Part shown: positions 1 to 8,668 of the stretch, piece after piece
How positions within the stretch are numbered: the stretch's first letter is position 1
Layout of the letters: the number at the start of each line of letters is the position of its first letter
Source: Chryseobacterium ginsenosidimutans
GTDB taxonomy: Bacteria; Bacteroidota; Bacteroidia; Flavobacteriales; Weeksellaceae
Assembly: GCF_024807225.1 (NCBI RefSeq)
Contig: NZ_JANUCO010000001.1
Span: 3,224,001 to 3,288,000, forward strand
Direction of reading: 5' to 3'
DNA length: 64,000 nt
Notes under the pieces: generated by a model
Told to the model about the DNA's origin: nothing
What the model saw: the letters and a program-made list of their open reading frames with translations, nothing else
Database searches by the model: none
Program-made: the position numbers and the translations under genes

Positions 1-202
1 GAATCGTACTGTCATTTTTAACTCCAAAATCCGTAAGAATATATTTCTTTCCTAATTTGTTGATGTCCGTAGGTTTATTATTTTTAAACCATTCGGGAAT
101 TTTAGTTCCATCAGGGAATAAATCCTGACTTTTCACATTTGATGAAAATATAAAAAGTGCGAAAAGAGATAATATAAAGTTTGATGTATTTTGAAATTTC
201 AT
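1..202 (-). CDS. Secreted glycoside hydrolase, GH28 (polygalacturonase)-like, N-terminal fragment
   Basis: Only the first 67 codons are in the window; the gene runs off the left edge. It starts at the ATG read leftward from 202. The first 25 or so residues form a signal peptide (charged start, then a hydrophobic LSLFALFIF core, ending near VKSQ). The mature start has the pattern DLFPDGT...EWF followed by YILTDFGVKNDST, which I recognise from the N-terminus of flavobacterial GH28 family proteins, where the DFGVKxDG/ST segment leads into the first turn of the beta-helix. The predicted role is periplasmic or outer-membrane cleavage of pectin-like glycans. The catalytic part lies outside the window, so the family call is inference. 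It is transcribed away from the AraC gene at 409; a 206-base gap separates the two starts. Confidence 0.55.
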   Translation of the reverse strand, partial: MKFQNTSNFILSLFALFIFSSNVKSQDLFPDGTKIPEWFKNNKPTDINKLGKKYILTDFGVKNDSTI

Positions 203-347
203 AATTATTTTCAGTAAATCCTGAATTTATTTAATTAAACTAATTAACAAAAATAAAAATATACATTTTGGGTGCTTGTAGCATCCTGCTCTTTCATGTT
301 AGGTGAAGAACACAATTTTAATCCCGCATTCCCACCCAAAACTTTTT

Positions 348-355
348 TATCTTTG
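348..355 (+). promoter_or_regulatory. Candidate -7 box (TAnnTTTG) for the AraC gene
   Basis: TATCTTTG matches the Bacteroidota -7 consensus TAnnTTTG and lies 53 bases upstream of the ATG at 409. No clear TTTG -33 box was seen at the expected distance, so this is a motif match only. Confidence 0.35.
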
Positions 356-408
356 TTAAAGAAAACAGACGGATTAATATTGTAAATTCCAGTAACTAAT
401 AAAACCAG

Positions 409-1272
409 ATGAAAACCTTTTCCCTTTCAACGCACAGCAAGCTTTTCTCTGTTCCGGAGAGCAAAAAAGACTATCTTTTTGTGGGATCTTCGAATCAGCC
501 CTATCATGAAGAGCCGTATCGCGCAGAAAGTTATGCCATTGCGTATATCAAAGAGGGAACAGTAAAATTGACTGCAGGATTGTCTTCATGGATGGTTGAC
601 GGACCTTCGATTATTACGTTGGGACCTTCTGTCATCAGATATTTTACGAAAACCAACGAGCTCTTAAATATGGATGTTATCTTTTTTAAAGATACATTTT
701 TGCTGGAGCGTCATCCCGATCTTTTTTTTCTTTTTAAATATGATTTTTTCGGGAATAATGGACTTCACGTTTTGCCGTTAAAGGAATCTTATTACACAAA
801 AATCAACAAAATCTTTGAGCTGATCCAGTTGACACAGCTGAGAAATGAATATCACGGAAGTGAGCTTGTCCGCAACTATATTTTTGCCTTAGTCTATGAA
901 ATCGATACCTATTACAGACAATTAGGTTCAGAAATTTCGTCGATTAACGGACAGCATCCTCTTTTTACTAAATTTCGGCAGCTTTTGAGTAAAAATTATA
1001 TGAATGAACATAAATTGGATTTTTACGCCAAACATCTTTATATGACTCCGAAATCTTTTTCTGCTGCCATTAAAAAATACACCGGAAGATCGGCAGGAAA
1101 ATGGATCGACGATGCCGTAATTTTGGAAGCCAAAGTTTTACTTCAAAACAAAACATTAACCGTTTCTCAAGTCAGCGATGTATTGAATTTTTCCGACCAA
1201 TCTGTATTTGGGAAGTTTTTCCGTGCGAATACCGGTGTTTCTCCTGTAGAGTACAGAAAAAAACTCGACTGA
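409..1272 (+). CDS. AraC family transcriptional regulator
   Basis: A 287-residue regulator with the usual two-part AraC layout. Residues about 20-160 look like a cupin-type sensing domain (YAIAYIKEG... pattern), and residues about 185-285 hold two helix-turn-helix motifs, including KSFSAAIKKYTGRSAGKWI and the signature FSDQSVFGKFFRANTGVSPVEYRK. In this family the second helix-turn-helix contacts the promoter, and the N-terminal domain binds a small effector. The gene sits 119 bases upstream of the TolC gene at 1392 and reads the same way, so it probably controls the TolC/HlyD/MFS efflux set that follows. The effector cannot be told from sequence. The start at 409 gives a normal family length. 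Confidence 0.85.
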   Translation: MKTFSLSTHSKLFSVPESKKDYLFVGSSNQPYHEEPYRAESYAIAYIKEGTVKLTAGLSSWMVDGPSIITLGPSVIRYFTKTNELLNMDVIFFKDTFLLERHPDLFFLFKYDFFGNNGLHVLPLKESYYTKINKIFELIQLTQLRNEYHGSELVRNYIFALVYEIDTYYRQLGSEISSINGQHPLFTKFRQLLSKNYMNEHKLDFYAKHLYMTPKSFSAAIKKYTGRSAGKWIDDAVILEAKVLLQNKTLTVSQVSDVLNFSDQSVFGKFFRANTGVSPVEYRKKLD

Positions 1273-1391
1273 AATTAGTTTACCTTTTCCAAAATAAGCT
1301 ATTTCGACGAATATCAAGGGTAAACCACCTACTTTAACGGGTTATTTTGTAGGAATTTTGTCTAATGAAAATTTAAATAAAAATTTGAATC

Positions 1392-2783
1392 ATGACAAAA
1401 TCAATACCTTACAGTTTGTCGCTTGAGAAGAGACAGATTGTTACCGAAAAATTACGTTCATCAGTTTTCGTTTTTTGGATGTGTGCTTTTTTGTTGCTTC
1501 CAATAACCATCGTTGCACAAAATAGCACAGAACAAAAATATCAGCTTACCCTTTCTGAAGCCGTACAATTGGCAAAACGCCAAAATCAATCGGTTCAGGC
1601 AGCAAATATCGAAGAAAATGCAGTTGATGAAGACCGTAAAGATGTTTATAAAAGTGCTTTACCTGTTATCAACGCAGGAAGTTCGTATCAACGGTTTTCA
1701 AATCTTATCTTATTTACAGACGGACTGAATCATTCGACTTCGGGATCAAGAAAACCGACTCCCAATTCTGCCAATCTGGGAATTGATGTATCATTCAATA
1801 TTTATAGTGGTGGGAAGCAAAAAGCGTTGCAAAACGAACAAAATTCACGTTTAAAATTAGCCAAATTAAATACGCTTGATACCTCAGGAAATGCAGCTTT
1901 TCAAACAGCGAGTGAATATCTTGAATTACTGAAACTTAATGAATCTCAGAAATTTATTTTAGATCAGCTTAAAAGAGCTCAGATAAGACTGGAAAATATT
2001 AATTCGTTATATAAAAATCAAAAAGTGACCAAAAGTGACGTTCTTCGTGCACAAGTTATCTTATCGAATGTCGAGCTTTCTTTGCAGCAAAATCAAAATG
2101 ATATTGGCATTACGAATCAAAAACTCATTGTTTTAATGGATCTGCCCGATTCTATAAAATTATCCCCGATTGATTCTGCAGGAATTTCAAAACCCGAAAT
2201 CAATTCTCTTTTACCGCTTATTGAAAGAACGGAAAGCTCTTCTTTCAGCATACAAAAATCAGCAGAAAATGTGGAATTGCAGCGTACAAAAGTGAAAACT
2301 GTTCAAAGTAACAATATGCCAAGTCTTAGTTTTTTCAGTGCTTATGGGTTGAATTATCCTAATTATTTATTCTTTCCGCCTGTGGATCAGGCGTATGCTA
2401 TTGGTTTTGTTGGATTGAAACTGCAATATAATATTTCATCAATTTATCAGAATAAAAACAAACTGACTGCCGCAAAAATGCGTGTAAAAGAATTAGAATT
2501 AATTCAGAAAGAAAATACTCACATTATTAATTCGCAGATTAAGGCGTATTACATTAAATATGAGGAAGCGCTTAACCGAATTTCGGTCAACGAAAAATCT
2601 GTAGAACAGGCAAAAGTGAACTACAGAATCGTGAATACAAAATATTTAAATCAGCTTGCATTATTAACGGATTTACTAGACGCAGACAACCTTTATCAGG
2701 AATCAAGATTAAATCTCGTAAAAGCACAAACCGATGCATTGACGATCTACTATCATATTTTATATACAAGTGGAAATTTATAA
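1392..2783 (+). CDS. TolC family outer-membrane efflux protein
   Basis: A 463-residue outer-membrane channel of the TolC/OEP family. An unusually long polar N-terminus (about 25 residues) precedes a hydrophobic segment (FWMCAFLLLPITIVAQ) that should be the signal peptide, so the true start may lie further in. The mature protein begins with the typical YQLTLSEAVQLAKRQN repeat. Two long heptad-rich halves follow (around 140-230 and 350-440), as expected for the paired OEP repeats that build the alpha-helical tunnel. It is the first gene of a tripartite pump: the adaptor starts 26 bases after its stop and the MFS gene follows. It would carry drugs from the inner-membrane pump across the outer membrane. 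Confidence 0.9.
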   Translation: MTKSIPYSLSLEKRQIVTEKLRSSVFVFWMCAFLLLPITIVAQNSTEQKYQLTLSEAVQLAKRQNQSVQAANIEENAVDEDRKDVYKSALPVINAGSSYQRFSNLILFTDGLNHSTSGSRKPTPNSANLGIDVSFNIYSGGKQKALQNEQNSRLKLAKLNTLDTSGNAAFQTASEYLELLKLNESQKFILDQLKRAQIRLENINSLYKNQKVTKSDVLRAQVILSNVELSLQQNQNDIGITNQKLIVLMDLPDSIKLSPIDSAGISKPEINSLLPLIERTESSSFSIQKSAENVELQRTKVKTVQSNNMPSLSFFSAYGLNYPNYLFFPPVDQAYAIGFVGLKLQYNISSIYQNKNKLTAAKMRVKELELIQKENTHIINSQIKAYYIKYEEALNRISVNEKSVEQAKVNYRIVNTKYLNQLALLTDLLDADNLYQESRLNLVKAQTDALTIYYHILYTSGNL

Positions 2784-2808
2784 CAGAAAAAAATTAAAGA
2801 ATAAAGCC

Positions 2809-3853
2809 ATGAAAAAAAATAATTATACAAGACATCCCGGCAATATTATTATTAAAATTGCAGCTATCATTCTGGTAATCGCAAGTACCGTGTATTTTTT
2901 TAATTATTTAAAAAACAGCAAAAATTACGAAGAAACGAACGATGCACAGGTAGAATCTTACATTAATCCTGTTTCGGCAAGAGCGGGAGGATATATTGAG
3001 AAAGTTCTTTTTAATGAGCATCAATTCGTGAAAAAAGGCGATACATTGGTTATATTGGATAACAGCGAATATCTCGCTCAATTACAGTCTGCTGAAGCGG
3101 CTTTTGACGATTCCTACAGTCAATTGGCGGTTCTTTCTGCGACTATTCATTCCGCTGAATCGGGGACGCAAATCAATCGTGATCAGATAAAAGGCGCTCA
3201 CGCAAAATATGTTCAGCAACAACAGGATATCCGACGTTATGAAAATCTTGTGAGCGAAGAAGCCGCAACAGGAGCAGAAACTTGAGCAGGTAAAAGCGCG
3301 TTATGACGTATCGGAAAGTGATTACAGCGCTGCACAAAATGGTCTTCGAACCAACGAAGCCAAAATCTCAGAGCTCAGAACTCATTTTGCCCTTCTTCAA
3401 GCCGATATTAAAAGAAAAGAAGCTGCGTTGAAGCTCGCAAGACTTAATTTATCTTATACTATCATCAAAGCTCCCTATTCCGGAAGACTGGGACGCAAGA
3501 ATATTCTGGAAGGACAACAGATACAGTCTGGACAGCCATTGGTGAGCATTATTAATGAAAAAGAAAAATGGATTACGGCAAATTTTAAAGAAACCCAAGT
3601 TGAAGATATGTATATCGGACAACCTGCAGAAATAAAACTGGACGCCATAAACGGTAAAATTTTTAAAGGAAAAATTGTCGCGATTGCAGGTTCTACAGGC
3701 TCGAAGTTTTCACTTTTACCGCCTGATAATTCGACGGGGAATTTTGTTAAAATTATTCAGCGAGTACCCGTGAAAATTGAGTTTTCAGATAAAAATGCGC
3801 AGCGAATTGTTGCAGGGATGAATGTCACTGTTTCCGTTAAAAAAAGATCTTAA
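2809..3853 (+). pseudogene. HlyD/EmrA-type membrane fusion protein, frameshifted (+1)
   Basis: The adaptor of the MFS pump, broken by one extra base. The first part (from the ATG at 2809) has an N-terminal membrane segment (about residues 15-35) and the biotinyl-lipoyl half AGGYIEKVLFNEHQFVKKGD. It runs into TGA at 3283-3285. The next reading frame continues without a gap as EQVKARYDVSESDYSAAQNG, then the hairpin, the second lipoyl half and the beta-barrel (LVSIINEKEKWITANFKE). Removing one G of the GG at 3271-3272 joins the halves into about 347 residues, normal for EmrA. An upstream GTG at 2770 overlaps the TolC gene and is a less likely start. The rest is well preserved, so a sequencing insertion or a very recent mutation is more likely than decay. 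Confidence 0.85.
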
Positions 3854-3855
3854 TT

Positions 3856-5475
3856 ATGAAATCAATTTATTTTAAAAACTGGACGACAGGCTGGAAATGG
3901 GCAACCCGTATCATGCTGTTTTTCTTGCTTTTATCAGGCTTAGCACAATTGGGAATGTTTGTTTTTACTCAAAATTATCTGGTTTCGTATTTGGGAGCTC
4001 AACCGGAAGACATTTGGTTTGCCGTAATGGCAACTTATGCAGGAATTATCACGATTTTACCGATACAATTTCGATTTTTAAGGTATTTTGAAACAAGAAG
4101 TTATCTGCTGTTTAATATTGTGATTACGATTATCCTTAATATTGTCTGCCTTTATTGTCAGGATATTTTTTTATTTTTTGTGATCCGATTTTTGCAGGGG
4201 ATTTTTGCGGGAAATGTGATTGTCTGTTCATTAACACTGGTTTTTTCATCTTTGGCTCCAGAACGTGTAAGACCTGTCGGTTCCGCTGTCTTTTATGGAA
4301 CAATGCTTAGCAATACAGTTTTAATTGCGTTGGTTGCGGGAGTTGTTGTTGAATCATTCGACTGGAAATTCACTTATTATTGTCTGATTTTATTTCAGGT
4401 TTTCATGTTGGCTTTGGTTTTATTGATGTTAAAACGAAAATCGGGGATCAAAAAATATCCTTTGTATCAAATCGATTGGTCGGGAATGGCCATCTTTGCG
4501 TTCACGGCGCTCTCTGTGGCTTATACGGTTCTTTATGGCTCAAAATATTATTGGTTTGAAGATTCCCGGATTTGCTGGAGTGCTTTTTTTGGAGCAATCG
4601 GACTTATCTTATTCATTTACAGACAGTACATTGTAAAAAGACCTGTCGTGAATCTTGATGTTTTTAAATCACGTAATTTCCTTATCGGATTGTGTCTGTT
4701 GGCGATCTATTACGGAGGAAAAGACAGCATGAATCTCATCTACAATTACGCCGGAGGAATCCTGAAATGGAGCACATTGGATGTCATTTTACTCACGGCT
4801 ACCAATTTAGCAGGAATCGTAATTTTCTTAGTGTTTTCGATTCGTTTAATTGTTGTAAAAAAGATTTCCGTGACTGTTTTTTTTGCTCCGGGATTTGCTT
4901 TATTGGGTGGATTTAATCTGTGGATGTCTTTTTTCTTAACACCGGATTTATCTTTTACAGATCTGTTTTTACCGGTATTTTTGCAGGGTGCGGCATCGGG
5001 ACTTTTGTTTGTACCTATTATGATTTATGTACTTTCATCCGCTCCAGTTCATACAGGAACAACAGGTTTGATTATCGCTGCTTATACTCGTTTTACGGCA
5101 ACTTTAAACTCATTTGCGGGATTTTATAATCTGCAGTTGTATTTTAATCAATATTTTAAAGAAGGATTTTTAGGATCAATCACGTCAGAGAATCAAAATA
5201 CAATAGATCGTCTGAATTCGTATAAAAATCTGTATATTTCAAAAGGTTTTTTACAAGATCAGGCTGCAGCATTGGCGAATTCATCCATTGCGCAAAATCT
5301 GGCACAACAAAGTCAGCTTTTGACCAATCGGGCAATCTTCATGTTATTTGGAATTGGATTGTTGTTGATCGCTCTTTTAATCATAATAATCCCTCCTATT
5401 CATAAGAAACTGATCGTTTTTAAGAATCACAGTATATTAAAATTTCGTTTGACTACATTCAAAAACATTCATTAA
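3856..5475 (+). CDS. MFS drug efflux permease, DHA2 (EmrB/QacA-like) family
   Basis: A 539-residue polytopic inner-membrane protein with about 14 hydrophobic helices, the number typical of the DHA2 drug:proton antiporters. The N-terminal half contains the conserved region around FFVIRFLQGIFAGNVIVCSL, which matches the motif near TM4/TM5 of this family. It follows the adaptor gene by 2 bases, so translation is probably coupled. With the upstream TolC and HlyD proteins it should form a tripartite pump spanning both membranes, as in EmrAB-TolC. The upstream AraC regulator supports inducible drug or metabolite export; the substrate is unknown. The frameshifted adaptor would cripple the pump if that lesion is real. 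Confidence 0.85.
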   Translation: MKSIYFKNWTTGWKWATRIMLFFLLLSGLAQLGMFVFTQNYLVSYLGAQPEDIWFAVMATYAGIITILPIQFRFLRYFETRSYLLFNIVITIILNIVCLYCQDIFLFFVIRFLQGIFAGNVIVCSLTLVFSSLAPERVRPVGSAVFYGTMLSNTVLIALVAGVVVESFDWKFTYYCLILFQVFMLALVLLMLKRKSGIKKYPLYQIDWSGMAIFAFTALSVAYTVLYGSKYYWFEDSRICWSAFFGAIGLILFIYRQYIVKRPVVNLDVFKSRNFLIGLCLLAIYYGGKDSMNLIYNYAGGILKWSTLDVILLTATNLAGIVIFLVFSIRLIVVKKISVTVFFAPGFALLGGFNLWMSFFLTPDLSFTDLFLPVFLQGAASGLLFVPIMIYVLSSAPVHTGTTGLIIAAYTRFTATLNSFAGFYNLQLYFNQYFKEGFLGSITSENQNTIDRLNSYKNLYISKGFLQDQAAALANSSIAQNLAQQSQLLTNRAIFMLFGIGLLLIALLIIIIPPIHKKLIVFKNHSILKFRLTTFKNIH

Positions 5476-5496
5476 TATTACAAATCATTTCTACCC

Positions 5497-6022
5497 ATGT
5501 TAACAGATATTATCAGTAAAAATCTTGAAGTAATTTTTGTCGGAATTAATCCCGGTTTAAAATCGGCAATCGATGGACATCATTTTTCAGGGAAAAGCAA
5601 CCGTTTTTGGAAAGTTCTTCATTCGGCAGGTTTTACGCCACACCAGATCGAACCTGAAAATGATACCAGTATTCTGGAATTCGGATATGGTTTGACGACC
5701 GCTGTAGCCAGAGCAACTTCGCGCGCAGACGAACTTTCAAAAGAAGAATTTAACGATTCTCTTGAGTTTTTTAAAACTAAAATGAAAAAATTCCAGCCAA
5801 AATATATTGCATTTTTAGGAAAAGTGGCGTACAAAACGTTTTCAGGGAAAAAGCAGATTTCCTGGGGATTGCAGTCTGAAGATTTTTGTGGTGCAAAAGT
5901 TTGGGTTTCTCCCTAATCCAAGTGGTCTGAATCGTGGGTTTTCACTTGATAACCTCATTACTTCTTATGGCGAATTATATATTGAACTTCATCGTCAGGA
6001 AAAAGGATTTCTTTTATTTTGA
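5497..6022 (+). pseudogene. mug: Mismatch-specific (G:T/U) DNA glycosylase, Mug/TDG family, frameshifted (+1)
   Basis: The first 139 codons carry the Mug signature VGINPGLKSA followed by NRFWKVLHSAGF and YGLTTAVARATSRADELS, then the AFLGKVAY segment. These belong to the uracil-DNA-glycosylase superfamily enzymes that excise uracil or thymine opposite guanine. The frame stops after WVSP at 5914-5916. Dropping one C from the CCC at 5911-5913 restores WVSPNPSGLNRGFS, the conserved C-terminal motif of the family, and carries on to a TGA at 6020-6022, giving about 174 residues, a normal length. So the gene is complete except for one extra base. Its stop lies 1 base from the stop of the convergent alkyladenine glycosylase gene, so the two repair genes share one 3' junction. 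Confidence 0.85.
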
Positions 6023-6023
6023 T

Positions 6024-6629
6024 CTAAAAATTATTGGGCTTGCTTACATATTTGTTCCCTTTTACAAAAAACCGCCACGGCAAAAGTGCATGTTCCTGAG
6101 CATACGCTATTCCTACTCTCGGTACTTCGGCAATTTCATCCGGTGAATATCTGATCTGATGATCTTCAATCCAGATTTCTTCTCCCGTTAAATCTTTTTT
6201 GTTGAAAGCCCCATCAATTCCCAAAGCCTTTGACAAAGAACCCGGACCTGATGAAATGGCAGATTTGGTGAAAGGCATATTTCTTCTGAGCTCCATTATT
6301 TCTTTGCCAATAAATGGTTCAACAGCTCTTATCAAAATACCATGCGGTTCGTTTTCCAAGGAAGTCACGATATTGAAAAGGTGATGAATACCATAACATA
6401 AATATACGTAGCTTAAACCTCCTTGACTGTATAGCGTTTCTGTTCTGTTGGTACGTTTTCCGCCATACGCATGAGACGCTTTGTCGATCTCACCAAAATA
6501 AGCTTCCGTTTCGACAATGATTCCCGCTGTGATTTCTCCGTCTATATCCGTAAAAAGGACTTTCCCCAAAAGATCTTTAGCCAGAAAAAGGACATCCTGA
6601 TTAAGGTAATATGATAATGGAAGTTTCAA
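6024..6629 (-). CDS. DNA-3-methyladenine glycosylase (AAG/MPG family)
   Basis: A 201-residue member of the AAG/MPG family, which removes alkylated purines such as 3-methyladenine and hypoxanthine in base excision repair. Typical landmarks are visible: LAKDLLGKVL near residue 20, the catalytic-region pattern GIIVETEAYFGEIDKASHAYGG, the YVYLCYGIHHLFNIV segment, and the SGPGSLSKALGI motif. The C-terminus has PRVGIAYAQEHALLPWRFF, which matches the substrate pocket end of the family. Start and length are standard. It is the last gene of the leftward run that begins with the histidine kinase at 10087, 63 bases behind the zinc-finger gene, so co-transcription is possible but a functional link is not implied. 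Confidence 0.92.
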   Translation of the reverse strand: MKLPLSYYLNQDVLFLAKDLLGKVLFTDIDGEITAGIIVETEAYFGEIDKASHAYGGKRTNRTETLYSQGGLSYVYLCYGIHHLFNIVTSLENEPHGILIRAVEPFIGKEIMELRRNMPFTKSAISSGPGSLSKALGIDGAFNKKDLTGEEIWIEDHQIRYSPDEIAEVPRVGIAYAQEHALLPWRFFVKGNKYVSKPNNF

Positions 6630-6692
6630 ATGGAGTTGTTTTTTATTAATTATTTTTAAATAATTTCTTGGGTATTATTCGTAAATTAATCT

Positions 6693-6968
6693 TTAATATT
6701 CAGCAAATAGCTCATCCTTATAACACCAAAGCCAACGTTCTCCAGGTTCGGCTGAAATAGCAACAAAATGTTCCTTTTCATGGGCATGTTTGGTCATATG
6801 CTGATTGGGTGATGAATCGCAGCAAAGTGTTTCTCCACAGGTTTGACAAGTACGAAGATGTACCCATTGACTGCTTGTTTTCATGCATTCTGAACATTCG
6901 TGTTTTAAAGGAAGCTTTAATTCTTTAATAGCTTCCAAATGTTCACATATTGTATTTTCTTCTGTCAT
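6693..6968 (-). CDS. UBP-type zinc finger protein
   Basis: A 91-residue protein that is almost entirely one ZnF-UBP domain. Cysteines and histidines are spaced as in that family: CEHL near the start, CSEC, then CQTCGETLCC, then HMTKHAHEKEH, ending with the aromatic segment ERWLWCYKDELFAEY. In eukaryotes this fold binds the free C-terminal Gly-Gly of ubiquitin; bacteria have no ubiquitin, so the ligand here is unknown. The gene lies 26 bases downstream of the REC/TrxR-like fusion and is clearly in its operon, which suggests that the finger acts with the kinase and fusion protein, perhaps as a partner or peptide-end reader. That role is inference. Confidence 0.85.
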   Translation of the reverse strand: MTEENTICEHLEAIKELKLPLKHECSECMKTSSQWVHLRTCQTCGETLCCDSSPNQHMTKHAHEKEHFVAISAEPGERWLWCYKDELFAEY

Positions 6969-6994
6969 ATTTAGTTTAAAAAATGATGATTATT

Positions 6995-8656
6995 TTAGTT
7001 TTCTGCAAGGTATTTATGCACGAAAGAAATCGCCATAGAACCTTCACCCACCGCTGAAGCAACACGGTTCATCGCACCGGAACGAACGTCTCCTGCTGCA
7101 AAAATCCCCGGAAGGCTTGTTTCCAGAAGAAACGGATCTCTATTCAGTTTCCATTGTTTTGTAAATTCCGGATATCCTGTAAGATCTCTTCCGGTTTCTA
7201 TAAAGCCTTTCTGATCTCTTTGTACCGCTGCACCAAGCCAGTCTGTGAAAGGTTTTGCTCCAATAAAAATATATAATGCAGCGGCATCTCCAACCGTTGT
7301 TTTACCCGTCGGTACATGCTCAATAATAAGGTTTTCTAAATGGGTATCGCCTTTCGCTTCAGTGATTTCAGTATCAGTAAGAACTTCAATATTGGGTAAA
7401 TCGGCAATTTGCTGAATAAGATAAGACGACATGGTGTAAGACAAACTGTCTTTGCGTATTACTATATAAACTTTATCCGCAAATTTTGAAAGATACACCG
7501 CCGATTGTCCGGCAGAATTTCCGCCACCTACGATGTACACGCTTTTATTTTTGCATGCTGAAGCTTCAGTAATCGCTGCTCCGTAATAAATTCCGGCACC
7601 GGTAAAATCTTCAATTCCTTTTTTATCAAGTTTTCTGTAATCGACTCCGGTTGTGATGATGATCGAGCGGCAGTTAATTTCCTGTCCGTCACCTAATGTC
7701 AATATTTTATAATTTTCAACTTCTTTAATATCAACTACTTCTTTCGGTGACAAAAATTCTGCTCCTAAACGACGAGCCTGACTTATCGCACGTCGCGTCA
7801 AATCTGCCCCCGTTAATCCTGATGGAAAACCAAGATAATTTTCAATTCTCGAACTTGTTCCCGCTTGTCCGCCGGGAGCTTTTCTTTCCACAACCAATGT
7901 TCTTAATCCTTCTGAAGCGCCATAAACAGCTGCAGCCAATCCTGCTGGTCCGGCTCCAATAATTACCACATCATATATTTCAGCAGTAATTTCGGGATTT
8001 GTTCCTATATTTTCAGCCAGTGTAGCAACATCGGGCTGTTTGAGGATAGAACCATCATCAAGAAATACAACAGGTAGGTTTTCTTTTGCTAATTTATTAA
8101 GATCCAAAAGATTTTGAGCTTCGGGATTTTTCTCTACATCAAGCCATAAATAAGGAATAAGATTTGCCGCGAGATAATCTTTTATATTGTGCGAAAATGG
8201 TGAATATTGATAGCCGATAACTCGCAATCCTTTAAAATCAGGCTTATAATTACTTTGCCAATCCGTCAGTAAATCATCAATGACTGGGTAAAGTTTTTCT
8301 TCCGCGGGATCCCAAGGTTTCATTAAATAATAATCCAATTGAACTTTATTAATGGCATTAATAGCGGCTTCCGTATCGGAGTAAGCGGTAAGTAAAATTC
8401 GTTTGGCTTCCGGATATATTTTTATCGCTTCTTCCAAAAACTCCACGCCTTCCATTTCCGGCATACGCTGATCGCAGATAAACATTGCTATTGCGCGTGC
8501 TTCATTTTTAAGTTCAGTAATTCTTTCGAGAGCTTCCTTTGCAGAAGTTGTACTGATAATTTTATATTGACTGCTATATTTTACTTTAAGATCTCTTGCG
8601 ATGGCGTTTAATACCTGTTGATCGTCATCTATTGAGAAAATAATTGGTTTTTCCAT
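6995..8656 (-). CDS. Fused response regulator / glutaredoxin-like / thioredoxin-reductase-like flavoprotein
   Basis: A 553-residue three-part protein. Residues 1-130 form a REC domain with acidic pocket DDD (10-12), phosphoacceptor Asp62 (in CDQRMP) and Lys113 in LMKPWD. Residues about 143-215 look like a glutaredoxin/thioredoxin fold: the start of the helix reads YSPFSHNIKDYL and the cis-proline site reads LPVVFLDDG, but the expected CPxC is SPFS, without cysteine. Residues 228-553 are a thioredoxin-reductase-type flavoprotein with FAD motif IGAGPAGLAA (233-242), NAD(P)H motif GGGNSAGQSA (377-386) and a second FAD contact at IFAAGDVR. The CATC disulfide expected near 359-362 reads GAAI. It starts 12 bases after the kinase gene. 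The predicted role is a phosphorylation-controlled flavoprotein, not a classical disulfide reductase. Confidence 0.88.
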   Translation of the reverse strand: MEKPIIFSIDDDQQVLNAIARDLKVKYSSQYKIISTTSAKEALERITELKNEARAIAMFICDQRMPEMEGVEFLEEAIKIYPEAKRILLTAYSDTEAAINAINKVQLDYYLMKPWDPAEEKLYPVIDDLLTDWQSNYKPDFKGLRVIGYQYSPFSHNIKDYLAANLIPYLWLDVEKNPEAQNLLDLNKLAKENLPVVFLDDGSILKQPDVATLAENIGTNPEITAEIYDVVIIGAGPAGLAAAVYGASEGLRTLVVERKAPGGQAGTSSRIENYLGFPSGLTGADLTRRAISQARRLGAEFLSPKEVVDIKEVENYKILTLGDGQEINCRSIIITTGVDYRKLDKKGIEDFTGAGIYYGAAITEASACKNKSVYIVGGGNSAGQSAVYLSKFADKVYIVIRKDSLSYTMSSYLIQQIADLPNIEVLTDTEITEAKGDTHLENLIIEHVPTGKTTVGDAAALYIFIGAKPFTDWLGAAVQRDQKGFIETGRDLTGYPEFTKQWKLNRDPFLLETSLPGIFAAGDVRSGAMNRVASAVGEGSMAISFVHKYLAEN

Positions 8657-8668
8657 GGTTTTTTGTTT

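Noticed and set aside
1101..1337. 78-codon frame overlapping the AraC gene
   Set aside because: Different frame within the conserved HTH region, with no protein character.
3265..3290. Programmed ribosomal frameshift in the HlyD gene
   Set aside because: No slippery sequence or structure is seen, and eight other genes have the same type of extra base, so a common technical or mutational cause is more likely.
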